Shown piece by piece: positions 19,320 to 26,892 of a DNA stretch of 64,000 nucleotides; position 1 is the first letter of the stretch, and every line of letters starts with the position of its first letter. Where the stretch lies: positions 26,204-90,203 of the forward strand of contig JACCWE010000109.1 of the NCBI GenBank assembly GCA_013697785.1, written 5' to 3'. The notes beneath the pieces were generated by a model. The model was not told the origin of the DNA and made no database searches. It worked only from the letters and a program-made list of their open reading frames with translations. Source of the DNA: Gemmatimonadaceae bacterium. GTDB lineage: Bacteria; Gemmatimonadota; Gemmatimonadetes; Gemmatimonadales; Gemmatimonadaceae. The translations under genes were made by a program, and so were the position numbers.

Positions 19320-19863
19320 CCTCTCACAGGGTTTTCGTAATACTATAGGGCAGGCGCGTGGTCATGGCGACCGTCGCAAGAAGTGAGTGCCGGATGGCCA
19401 TTTAGCGCGAGCCCCATATTGGCCTTTCAGTAACATGCGTGAACGCCTCCGTTCGGCCATGTCGCAAATGTGCCAGCGATCTTTTCCGGGCACCAGTCGA
19501 TCTCTTTTGCGGAGCTCGAAAGTTGGCGCGTGGCTATCGGCTTCCGCCCCTGGCGGCGCGAACGTACGTCGGCACCCGTATGCTCCGCTTTTGTCAATGC
19601 ACTCCCGTACCAGAGGGTCTGATGACTCCCGTGAGCGCGCTGACGGCGTACGTGGCGGCCCATGCGCTGGTGCCCGGCGCTCCATTGACGAGTCGCTGAA
19701 CTATGCCGTGCTCACCGCGCTGATCTTTTCCTATATCTGGCCGTGCTAGTGGCCTTGCCGGCACGGCCTGCGAGTGCGCCTACTAGTGCGGCCTCGGCAC
19801 CGCCCGCACATTGTCGAGCGCCCACGATCGCCAGCGCCACGACTCATCTCACGAGGAACAGCC
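19320..19863. other. Intergenic stretch between divergent genes
   Basis: 544 bases between the histidine kinase (leftward) and the small coiled-coil gene (rightward). Open frames are present but none has family motifs or a ribosome-binding site. It must hold the promoters of both flanking genes; no clear operator or riboswitch was found. Confidence 0.4.
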
Positions 19864-20106
19864 ATGTCCGATGAAGATCTTCGCGCCGAGCTCGAGCGCC
19901 TCAAACAGGAAAATGCCGCGCTCAAATCAGGAAGCAGCCGAGCGATCTCGATGAAGGTCAGCGAAAAGGGCGGACTCTCCGTGTACGGGCTCGGCCGCTT
20001 TCCAGTGACGCTCTACAAGGAGCAGTGGACGAAGCTGCTCGATATGGCGAGCGAGATCCGCAGCTTCATCGTCGAGAACGAGGGGAAACTCAAGACGCGC
20101 GAATAG
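19864..20106 (+). CDS. Small conserved coiled-coil protein of unknown function
   Basis: 80-residue protein with start ATG 19864, preceded by GAGG at 9 bases. Residues 3-19 form a heptad-like coiled coil (DLRAELERLKQENAALK). The rest is a compact domain with a striking SEKGGLSVYGLGRFPVTLYK segment followed by an amphipathic helix. That core looks conserved-protein-like rather than random, and I recall similar short proteins in several phyla, but no function is known to me. It stands alone; the downstream phosphoesterase is convergent and begins 10 bases away. Confidence 0.75.
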   Translation: MSDEDLRAELERLKQENAALKSGSSRAISMKVSEKGGLSVYGLGRFPVTLYKEQWTKLLDMASEIRSFIVENEGKLKTRE

Positions 20107-20115
20107 ATCGCGGCG

Positions 20116-21291
20116 CTAATGCGCACGTGATCCGACGTGCCTGGGCGTTGGTCGCGCGAAGACATCTTCGCCGAAGGTGACGAGCCCGTTTGCCGCAGCG
20201 TAGCCGAGATGCGGCACGCCGAACTGATCCTCGACCCAGCGCAGCGTCGAGTAATGGTTATACGGGATGTCGGACACCGTGCCGGGCTTCACGAACGGCG
20301 AGAGAATCACGGCGCCCGTAATCCCACCGCCCGGCCCATTCCCTCCTGGCGGCTTCGGTGAGCCCGGAAGTCCCTTCTCGCCGCAGCACGCCGACGAGTC
20401 CATCCCCGGAGGCCCACTCGCCTCGTCGAAGGTGATGATCAACACACCGTCCGCCTTGAAGGCGGGCGAGTCGAGAATCTTCGGCACCCACTTTCGCAAA
20501 AAGCCATCAGCCTGCACGAGCCCACCGGTCGACTTGTCGACGCACGGCACATCGTGGCCATCGTCGCAGAGATTCGGCGTGATGAACGAATAGTTCGGCG
20601 TGGTGCTCACCGACTTCAGGTCGTCGGAGAGATGGCGCAGATTCACGACGTGCTGCACGCACCGATCCTTGTCATCGATGACCGAATGGAAATAGTAAAA
20701 GGGGTTGTGCTTGGTCGCGTACTGGTCGTCGTCGAGTCGACTGAGCGTGGGGTCGCGCTCACCGATCACCGGATGGCCACACTCCTCCACTTCCCTCGAC
20801 TTCACATTCCCGAGATCCTGCATGTAGCCGCGCCAGCTCTTCCCTGCCTTCTCCAGCTGGTCGCCGAGCATCGGCACGCTCAACGGAAAGACGCAGCCGC
20901 TCCCCACCGCCTGCCCGTTCGCATCGAGCTTCGACTGCTCCATCACGAAGTCGGTATACCGCGTGCAGTCGCGCATCGTCGCGAGGTTGGGAGCCTGCCC
21001 GCTCACCAGCGCGATGTAGTTGTCGAGAGAATTGTGGCCGATGCCATAATAGTTGCGGAGCAACGCGCCCTGAGCCGTGAGCGTGTGCGCGAGATACGGC
21101 GCGAGCGAATTCTTCGCGAAGGTGTGCGCGAACGATTCGTTCTCGAGAATGAGAATGAAGATGTGTCCCGGCTTCTTCACGGGCGCCGTCGCCTCGCGGG
21201 CCCTGGATACAGAGCTCACCGCGGCAGTCGCGACCACGACGAGCGAAGCGCACGCGACCGCGGCGCGAGATAATCTGGAGACTCGAGTCAT
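20116..21291 (-). CDS. Secreted phosphoesterase (alkaline phosphatase superfamily, AcpA/PLC-like)
   Basis: 391-residue member of the phosphoesterase family that includes acid phosphatase AcpA and non-haemolytic phospholipase C. Start ATG 21291 precedes a signal peptide (residues 10-30). Motifs: ENESFAHTF (the ENxSFDHxF metal/nucleophile region), GIGHNSLDNYIALVSGQ, and ITFDEASG near 300, the second metal site. The ending GAVILSPFVKPGTVSD and YNHYSTLRWVED are also family features. It should hydrolyse phosphomonoesters or phosphodiesters outside the cytoplasm; the substrate cannot be told. The nucleophile-region Asp is replaced by Ala (SFAH rather than SFDH), a deviation seen in part of the family. 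Confidence 0.85.
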   Translation of the reverse strand: MTRVSRLSRAAVACASLVVVATAAVSSVSRAREATAPVKKPGHIFILILENESFAHTFAKNSLAPYLAHTLTAQGALLRNYYGIGHNSLDNYIALVSGQAPNLATMRDCTRYTDFVMEQSKLDANGQAVGSGCVFPLSVPMLGDQLEKAGKSWRGYMQDLGNVKSREVEECGHPVIGERDPTLSRLDDDQYATKHNPFYYFHSVIDDKDRCVQHVVNLRHLSDDLKSVSTTPNYSFITPNLCDDGHDVPCVDKSTGGLVQADGFLRKWVPKILDSPAFKADGVLIITFDEASGPPGMDSSACCGEKGLPGSPKPPGGNGPGGGITGAVILSPFVKPGTVSDIPYNHYSTLRWVEDQFGVPHLGYAAANGLVTFGEDVFARPTPRHVGSRAH

Positions 21292-21336
21292 CCTTAATTG
21301 TACAGCGGGTCGCACCCCCGCGTTCCGCACAGGTCC

Positions 21337-21783
21337 TCAGTGCCACGAGCCGAGGATCGCGCCCATGACGACGAGATAGAGGAGCTGATAGCCGGTGTCG
21401 ATCAGAAAGACGGCGAACTTCTTTCCGCTGTAGAGGTTGGCCATCAGCCCGATCGTCGCCGCGAAGCCGAGCCAGATATGTGCGGCCCAAAGCGCACCGC
21501 TCCTCCAGTCATGCGCGCCCAGGTGGTTGAGGACGATCGACAACACCGACGCCATGACGATCATGGCGACGAACGAGATGCCGTACGCCTTTGGCGCGCC
21601 CGTCTTCAGCGCCGCAACTTGTCCATCGGTGAATCCATGCGCCGCAATCCACTGTTTGGCGAAGAGCAGGGGCGAGTACCAGAGCCCGCCAAGCATGAAG
21701 GCGATGACCGCCGCGACGAGGATGGCGAAGATGTTGTGCTCTTGCACGAATCTCTCCGGAAACGGGGCGAGGGCCGATCCCAA
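21337..21783 (-). CDS. DUF1761 membrane protein
   Basis: 148 residues with four hydrophobic helices (about 19-37, 68-88, 100-117, 126-145) and the family's start signature FMLGGLWYSPLLFAKQW. DUF1761 proteins are small integral membrane proteins of unknown function. The first dozen residues may be over-called; a GTG at 21747 would still keep every helix. It sits 58 bases downstream of the metallo-hydrolase gene on the same strand and could be co-transcribed with it. Confidence 0.8.
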   Translation of the reverse strand: MGSALAPFPERFVQEHNIFAILVAAVIAFMLGGLWYSPLLFAKQWIAAHGFTDGQVAALKTGAPKAYGISFVAMIVMASVLSIVLNHLGAHDWRSGALWAAHIWLGFAATIGLMANLYSGKKFAVFLIDTGYQLLYLVVMGAILGSWH

Positions 21784-21841
21784 AACCGGGTCGAACGTAC
21801 ACGCAGGAGACCTCGCGCGGAAGTCACTCGCTCCGAAGCGG

Positions 21842-22552
21842 CTACACCGTCTTCGTCTCTCCCGGCTTCATGATCACGGCTCGCGAATCGCCCGCGAACG
21901 CCGCACGCACATCGGCCTCCGACGCGAGCACCGGGAACGTCGCGTAGTGCATCGGCACGATCACGCTCGGCTTGAAGAATTTCTTCATCGACAGCGCCGC
22001 AACATTCGGATTCTGCGTGTACGGACCTCCGCCGGCACAGGTGAGCACGATGTCGGGATGATGCACTTCCTCGATCAACGCCATGTCGCTCATGATCCAC
22101 GTGTCGCCGGTGTGATAGAGCGTGCGGCCATCGGCGAACTCGATCACGAAGCCGATCGGTGAGCCGCTCTCGCTGGAGTGCGTGGCCGGCACGATGTGCA
22201 CGCTCAGGTCGCGCACCCGAATTTCGCCGCCGATGTTCCCGCCCTTCGACTGCTCGGGCGAGAGCTCGAGCGATGCGACGTACTCCACCATCCCGATGAC
22301 GGGCGCGTCGCTCAGCTTCGCGATCTCCTTCGCGTTGGCCGAGTGATCGCCGTGCGAGTGCGAGACGAGGATCGCGTGCGGCTTGTCAGCATCCTTGTAT
22401 CGATCTAGCCTCTTGAGCGGCTCCGGGGTCACCGGGTTGTCGGTGATGAACGGATCGACGAGGAGCTTCGTCCCGCCACTCGACTCGACTTCGAACGCCG
22501 CGTGACCGAGCCAGCGAAGCTTCACGATTCCTGTTCCGGACTTGCCCGACAT
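21842..22552 (-). CDS. UPF0173-type metal-dependent hydrolase (metallo-beta-lactamase fold)
   Basis: 236-residue UlaG/UPF0173-like metallo-hydrolase. The metal-binding motif SHSHGDHS lies at about residues 64-71, followed by the further ligands in ATHSSESG (about 128) and HTGDTW (about 151), and MHYATFP near the C-terminus. Family members hydrolyse phosphoesters or lactones in the cytoplasm; the substrate here is unknown. No signal peptide. Gap of 73 bases to HemQ upstream and 58 bases to the DUF1761 gene downstream, all on one strand. Confidence 0.9.
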   Translation of the reverse strand: MSGKSGTGIVKLRWLGHAAFEVESSGGTKLLVDPFITDNPVTPEPLKRLDRYKDADKPHAILVSHSHGDHSANAKEIAKLSDAPVIGMVEYVASLELSPEQSKGGNIGGEIRVRDLSVHIVPATHSSESGSPIGFVIEFADGRTLYHTGDTWIMSDMALIEEVHHPDIVLTCAGGGPYTQNPNVAALSMKKFFKPSVIVPMHYATFPVLASEADVRAAFAGDSRAVIMKPGETKTV

Positions 22553-22625
22553 CTTCCTGCCTCATCTGCGGTGTGAATGACTGAGCTCGACGACTGCTCG
22601 CTTCGCTCGAAACCAACGCTCCGAG

Positions 22626-23432
22626 CTACGGGCGGACCCATTCCTCGGGCGGCATCACCTTCCCCACCCAGAACTCGCCGAAGTCGACGTAGCGCGCGGA
22701 TGCCTCGTCGAAGCGCATCTCCGTGACGAGCTTCTTGAAGTCGAGCGGATCCTTCGCGAAGAGCGTCACTCCCCACTCCCAGGCGTCGAAGCCGATCGCG
22801 CCGGTGATGATCTGCTGTACCCTGCCGTGGTATTTGCGACCGGTGGTGCCATGCTCGTACATCATGCGGCTCCGTTCGTCGAGGGTGAGCGCATACCAGT
22901 TCTGTCCGGCCTCACGCTTCTTCGACATCGGATAAAACGAGACGTACGGCATCTCGGCGGGAAACGGCGGCTCGAGCCGGCGTGCGACCATCGGAGCACC
23001 CCGCTCGGCATCGACGCGAGCCTTCACCGCCTTCACGTACTCCTCGTCGCCCACGCTGCCGCCACGCGCGACGGCATCGCGCGCGAGCTCGGCCGTGATG
23101 TGGTAGAGCCCCGCCTCGGTGATGCTGAGGAAGGTGTAGGTGGTGACGAGGCGCTGAAGATAGGGATTCGCGTTGAGCTCACGCTGCACCTCGCCGATCG
23201 CATCGAGCGTCGGCCGAAAGTGCACCATCATCGTGTCGGACACCGATCCGATGACGCGCGCAACGGCGCTCCAGCCACCGCCGTCGGGCTTGGCGAGCTT
23301 GTTCAGCAGCGCCGCAGTGTCGCGCTGCTCCTTCTCGTTGGGCGTGAGCCCAACGGGATGCGCGAACAGCTGGTGCAGCGCGTACCAGCCTTCGAGTGTT
23401 TCCGGGGGATGGATCTTCTTTGCGTCGGTCAT
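22626..23432 (-). CDS. hemQ: Coproheme decarboxylase (chlorite-dismutase family)
   Basis: 268-residue HemQ: peroxide-dependent oxidative decarboxylation of coproheme III to heme b, the last step of the coproporphyrin-dependent heme route. The proximal heme ligand is His194 in YEHGTTGRKYHGRVQQ, and the catalytic Tyr is Tyr167 in YVSFYPMSKKR; their spacing of 27 residues equals that in characterised HemQ proteins. The C-terminal GFDAWEWGVTLFAKDPLDFKK signature is complete. The distal Arg typical of true chlorite dismutases is not apparent, so heme synthesis is favoured over chlorite detoxification. No other heme gene is in the window. A long stem-loop lies upstream of the start (23518-23589). 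Confidence 0.9.
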   Translation of the reverse strand: MTDAKKIHPPETLEGWYALHQLFAHPVGLTPNEKEQRDTAALLNKLAKPDGGGWSAVARVIGSVSDTMMVHFRPTLDAIGEVQRELNANPYLQRLVTTYTFLSITEAGLYHITAELARDAVARGGSVGDEEYVKAVKARVDAERGAPMVARRLEPPFPAEMPYVSFYPMSKKREAGQNWYALTLDERSRMMYEHGTTGRKYHGRVQQIITGAIGFDAWEWGVTLFAKDPLDFKKLVTEMRFDEASARYVDFGEFWVGKVMPPEEWVRP

Positions 23433-23503
23433 TCGCGGAATCTACCAGCGACGGCGCCGATGCGCTCGAGAACGGTGGGCAGGAACTGAAGATATACTGC
23501 TTT

Positions 23504-23589
23504 GGAAAAACGACTTGAACGGATGACTGCACGGACGAGAAGCGGACAATTTCAAATGTGTTTCCGTTGGTTGTCCCGTCTCATCCGTT
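23504..23589 (-). terminator. Long three-part stem-loop between methyltransferase and hemQ
   Basis: The 19 contiguous bases 23571-23589 (TTGTCC, CGTC, TCATCCGTT) pair with three separated segments on the other side: ggacaa 23544-23549, gacg 23534-23537 and aacggatga 23518-23526. On the minus strand the stem is followed by TTTTT (complement of 23506-23510). It could terminate the uppS-methyltransferase transcript or act as a leader structure for hemQ, whose ATG is 86 bases past the stem. No known RNA family recognised. Confidence 0.45.
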
Positions 23590-23627
23590 ATTTGTCGATT
23601 TTCGTTTGCTCTTGCCTGCCCTGTTCC

Positions 23628-24431
23628 CTACCCTCGCGCGCTCATTAGCCGCCCCACTTGCCCGCGCGGATGCAGCGAGTCGGCGCGGCTGGCGAAGTAG
23701 CGGGTATCGAGCTCGCGGCTGCCAACGTCCTCGACGTGCGTGTAGCCGATGTCCTTCAGCGATGCGACCAGCGCGCCCGGCGCGAAGAAGCCGACGAAGG
23801 GTTCACCCGCCTTCTTCACCTTTTGGCTCAGTCTGTCCAGCGCGAAGCGGCCAACGAAGCCCAGCGTCTCACGCGGAACGGCGTAGTCGAAGACGACACC
23901 GTTCGCCGAATTCATCTCGTAGATCGCGCGGAGCGTGCCGAGCACCACGCTCGTCTCCAGATACATCGTGACACCGAGCCAGGAGAAGAACGTCGGAACG
24001 TTTTCGTCGAGGCCAGCGGCTCGCAGCCCATCGTCGAAGGTTTCGCGCTCGAAGTCGACCGGCGCAAAAGTCATCGAGGATGGCAACGTGATCCCGACCT
24101 CCGTGAGCCGCCGGCGCTTCCACGCCTGCGTTGCCGGATGATCCACCTCGAACACTCGCAGATCGGAATACGGATTTCGATACGCAAAGGTGTCGAGCCC
24201 CGCCCCGAGCACCACGTACTGCTTCACTCCGCGCGCGACCGCGTCCGCCAGCTCATCCTCGGCGAAGCGGCTTCGCGCAACGATGAACGCGCGGAAGCGT
24301 GCGGCGACGAAGTGCTTCGGCTGCTCGGGAAGGTTCGCCTCGGCGCGCCGGCCGATGATGCGCACCGCCAGCGGATCATCGAAGACGAGCGGCTTGTCGA
24401 GCAGCTGATGCGCCGCCCGTCGCTCCGCCAC
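23628..24431 (-). CDS. SAM-dependent methyltransferase (LCM/PPM-type family)
   Basis: 267-residue class I methyltransferase of the leucine-carboxyl-methyltransferase-like family: SAM motif YVVLGAGLDTFAYR (about 72-85), acidic loop VFEVDHPATQAWK, and FFSWLGVTMYLE. GTG 24431 is the first conventional start, but the family's usual N-terminus (KPSRTAQRVAERRAAHQ) begins about a dozen codons earlier, in the same frame and directly behind the uppS stop. A CTG at 24467 two codons after that stop is therefore a good candidate start. The substrate is unknown. Co-transcribed with uppS. Confidence 0.85.
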   Translation of the reverse strand: MAERRAAHQLLDKPLVFDDPLAVRIIGRRAEANLPEQPKHFVAARFRAFIVARSRFAEDELADAVARGVKQYVVLGAGLDTFAYRNPYSDLRVFEVDHPATQAWKRRRLTEVGITLPSSMTFAPVDFERETFDDGLRAAGLDENVPTFFSWLGVTMYLETSVVLGTLRAIYEMNSANGVVFDYAVPRETLGFVGRFALDRLSQKVKKAGEPFVGFFAPGALVASLKDIGYTHVEDVGSRELDTRYFASRADSLHPRGQVGRLMSARG

Positions 24432-24470
24432 GCGCTGTGCCGTCCTGCTCGGCTTCTCGGAGTGCAGCGT

Positions 24471-25196
24471 CTACCCCGCAGCGCTCAGCGCGCCGAAGCG
24501 GCGATCGCGCTTCTGAAAATACTCGACGGCTGCGTCGAGATCCTTGGGACCGAACTCCGGCCACATCACGTCGGTGAAATACAGCTCGGCGTACGCGCAC
24601 TCCCAGAGCAGGAAGTCGCTCAAGCGCCGCTCGCCGCCGGTGCGGATGACGAGATCGACATCGCGAGCCGGACGCGAATCGTGCTCGCCGCCGAGTGCGC
24701 GACCGAAATCCTCGCGGGTGATCTCGTCGCCGGCGGCACGCACTCGCTGCGCCGCGCGTAGAATCTCGTCGCGAGCGGAGTAGTCGATGGCGAGGCGCAT
24801 GTGCAGCGTGGTGCCGTGCGCCGTTCTCTCTTCGGCCTCGCCGAGCGCATCGGCGAGCGCGAGCGGGAGCCGGTCCCGGCGCCCGATCGCGGTGAGTCGC
24901 ACACCATTGTCGAGCAGCCGCGGCACCTCGCTCACGAGGCGCGAGCGAAAGAGGCGCATCAGCGTCGCGACTTCGGCGGCGGGACGGCGCCAGTTGTCGC
25001 TGCTGAAGGCGTAGAGGGTGAGGGTATCGATGCCGCGCGACGGCGCGTGCTCGACGACCTTCCTCACCACCTCGACGCCAACGCGGTGACCCGCGACGCG
25101 CGGCATCGCGCGTTGCGTTGCCCACCGGCCATTCCCATCCATGATGATCGCAACGTGCAGCGGCTGCTGCGGGTCAGCGTAGAGTCGTGGTGACAT
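24471..25196 (-). CDS. uppS: Undecaprenyl diphosphate synthase (isoprenyl transferase)
   Basis: 241-residue cis-prenyltransferase that elongates farnesyl diphosphate with isopentenyl units to the lipid carrier for peptidoglycan and other envelope polymers. Signature motif IIMDGNGRWA with catalytic Asp20, FSSDNWRRP, and the C-terminal RTGGERRLSDFLLWECAYAE. Length and motifs fit the family throughout. Located 54 bases after a winged-helix regulator gene on the same strand; the methyltransferase follows directly. Confidence 0.95.
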   Translation of the reverse strand: MSPRLYADPQQPLHVAIIMDGNGRWATQRAMPRVAGHRVGVEVVRKVVEHAPSRGIDTLTLYAFSSDNWRRPAAEVATLMRLFRSRLVSEVPRLLDNGVRLTAIGRRDRLPLALADALGEAEERTAHGTTLHMRLAIDYSARDEILRAAQRVRAAGDEITREDFGRALGGEHDSRPARDVDLVIRTGGERRLSDFLLWECAYAELYFTDVMWPEFGPKDLDAAVEYFQKRDRRFGALSAAG

Positions 25197-25250
25197 GATG
25201 TCAGTGAGCGGAATGAGCGCGGCCGGCGGGGACGCGGACGGTGTACACTA

Positions 25251-25646
25251 TCAACGCTCCAGCGTGTCGCGGGTCACCTGAATTATGGATTCCATGTGCG
25301 ACAGGTACCGCTGCAGCGCCCGGCGGCCAGCAGGAGCGAGGCGATAGGTGGTAAGCGGCCTCCGCCCCTCGAAGGTCTTCGTGACCGTGACGTAGCTCGC
25401 GTCCTCGAGCTTGCGCGCGTGCACGCTCAGATTGCCGTCCGTGGTCTTGAGCAGCGCCTTGAGCTCACTGAAGGAGAGCGCATCATTGGCCGCGAGCGCG
25501 CTCACCATGCCGAGCCGCAGGCGATGGTGAATGAGCTCATCAAGCTCGCGCGATCCCCGGGCGGCATCGTTCACCGCGCTACCGTCGACCGGGCGAGTGA
25601 CCGGCGCATCGGTGCGGCGGCGCGCCGCGGCGCTCGACCTAGCCAC
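25251..25646 (-). CDS. Winged-helix transcriptional regulator
   Basis: 131-residue DNA-binding protein. After a disordered basic N-terminus, residues 35-125 form a winged helix of the MarR/PadR-like HTH_27 type ([37 protein letters not shown], then the wing [20 protein letters not shown]). Start is GTG 25646, inside the last codons of the membrane protein (GTGGCTAG, where TAG is that gene's stop), so translation is coupled. Such regulators with a short DUF2892-like membrane partner are common; the ligand is unknown. Confidence 0.85.
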   Translation of the reverse strand: MARSSAAARRRTDAPVTRPVDGSAVNDAARGSRELDELIHHRLRLGMVSALAANDALSFSELKALLKTTDGNLSVHARKLEDASYVTVTKTFEGRRPLTTYRLAPAGRRALQRYLSHMESIIQVTRDTLER

Positions 25647-26220
25647 CGTAGCGCCATGCGATGAGCGCGCCAAAGACGATCGGCAGCGCGCCAAAGCCCG
25701 CAGCGAGGAGCCCCGCCGTCCAGGTAACGGGCGCGAGCACGGCGAGGCAGCCGAGGACCATGAAGCAAATGCCCATGACGGGAACGGAGCGAACGGAGAA
25801 CATGCCGCCCGTCATGACGCCGGCGCCGTAGAGGAGGAGCCAGCATGCGGGGAGGAGATCGTAGAGGCCGAGCCGTGCCAAATAAAAGGTCAGTACCACG
25901 CCGACGGCGATCGGCGGCGCAAAGCCGAGCGCGAACTTTCTGAGCGGCGCGAAGATGAACGGCTCGCGCGCGCGTCGCCCCTTCCAAACGCTGGATGTGA
26001 CCCCGATCACAACTGCGAGTGCCGCAGCGGCGAGCCACTCGCCGAGCCAGTAGGGACCCGGCTTCAGCTCGCGGCTAGCGAACGCCGCGGCGAGAGCGAC
26101 CACTCCGGTCGCGATCTGCCCCCACCCGGAGACACCCGTGAATGCCGATGCGCTCTCCATGGTCTCCCGGATGTAGCGGAGGTCATCGAGAGCGCGGGTG
26201 TGGAGCGTGGATGTGGACAT
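25639..26220 (-). CDS. Multi-pass membrane protein coupled to the winged-helix regulator
   Basis: 193-residue protein with five or six hydrophobic helices (about 28-50, 62-78, 97-120, 124-142, 148-165, 168-188) and a short soluble N-terminus ([22 protein letters not shown]). ATG 26220 is preferred to 26256, which only adds polar residues. Its stop overlaps the start of the regulator gene. It may sense or report envelope state to that regulator; this is inferred only from the tight coupling. Confidence 0.75.
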   Translation of the reverse strand: MSTSTLHTRALDDLRYIRETMESASAFTGVSGWGQIATGVVALAAAFASRELKPGPYWLGEWLAAAALAVVIGVTSSVWKGRRAREPFIFAPLRKFALGFAPPIAVGVVLTFYLARLGLYDLLPACWLLLYGAGVMTGGMFSVRSVPVMGICFMVLGCLAVLAPVTWTAGLLAAGFGALPIVFGALIAWRYGG

Positions 26221-26303
26221 GGGATGGATCATGCGACGAAAGGCGGAGAATCGCAAGTACTTTGAATAACAAAGATAGGGCTGCGGCGCCTTGGTATTGG
26301 CGC

Positions 26304-26735
26304 CTATACAGCTTCGACCGTCGGCGCCTCGGAGCGAATGTGGTCGATCATTTCCTCGAGGCGCGCGAGCTCGAAAGGCTTCTCGATCACTGGGCGTCCG
26401 GAGCCGGCGAGGAAGGTGGATGCGTCTGAAGAGGCGACGTCGCCGGTGGAGAACACGAGCCGCTGGACGAGGTCCGGGCGACTGTCAAGCAGTGCGCGAT
26501 GCAGCTCGACTCCGGAGCAGTTCGGCATGCGCAGATCGCACATCACGACATCGTAGTACCCGGGGGCGGAGTGCACTAGCACCTCCATTGCCTCCAGGCC
26601 ATCCTCGGCCTCTTCCACTTCCCAGCCACGGCGCGTCAGGAAACGTCTGATCGCGGCGCGAATGCTCGGCTCATCATCGATGACGAAGAGGCGTGAGGGG
26701 TGCGGCTCGGCAAGCACATGTGGCAGACTTTCCAT
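26304..26735 (-). CDS. Single-domain response regulator (receiver only)
   Basis: 143-residue receiver domain with the complete active site: acidic pair Asp20-Asp21 in VIDDEPS, phosphoacceptor Asp67 in VVMCDLRMP, switch Thr in FSTGD, and Lys in IEKPFE. There is no output domain, so it acts by protein interaction or phosphotransfer. ATG 26735 is preferred over 26771. It lies 157 bases downstream of the CHASE3 histidine kinase on the same strand and is its likely partner. Confidence 0.9.
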   Translation of the reverse strand: MESLPHVLAEPHPSRLFVIDDEPSIRAAIRRFLTRRGWEVEEAEDGLEAMEVLVHSAPGYYDVVMCDLRMPNCSGVELHRALLDSRPDLVQRLVFSTGDVASSDASTFLAGSGRPVIEKPFELARLEEMIDHIRSEAPTVEAV

Positions 26736-26892
26736 TACGGCTCCTGCATGGGGACCAGCCGTCATCACCACGCGTGAGAATCTCTTGAATTCAGGATAAA
26801 CTCGCGTATGATCTCTATCCTAGCCAGCAGATTACATACCGAACGCGGCGCGTTTCGTCACGAATAAGGCGTTCATCTCAATTAGAAAGTCC

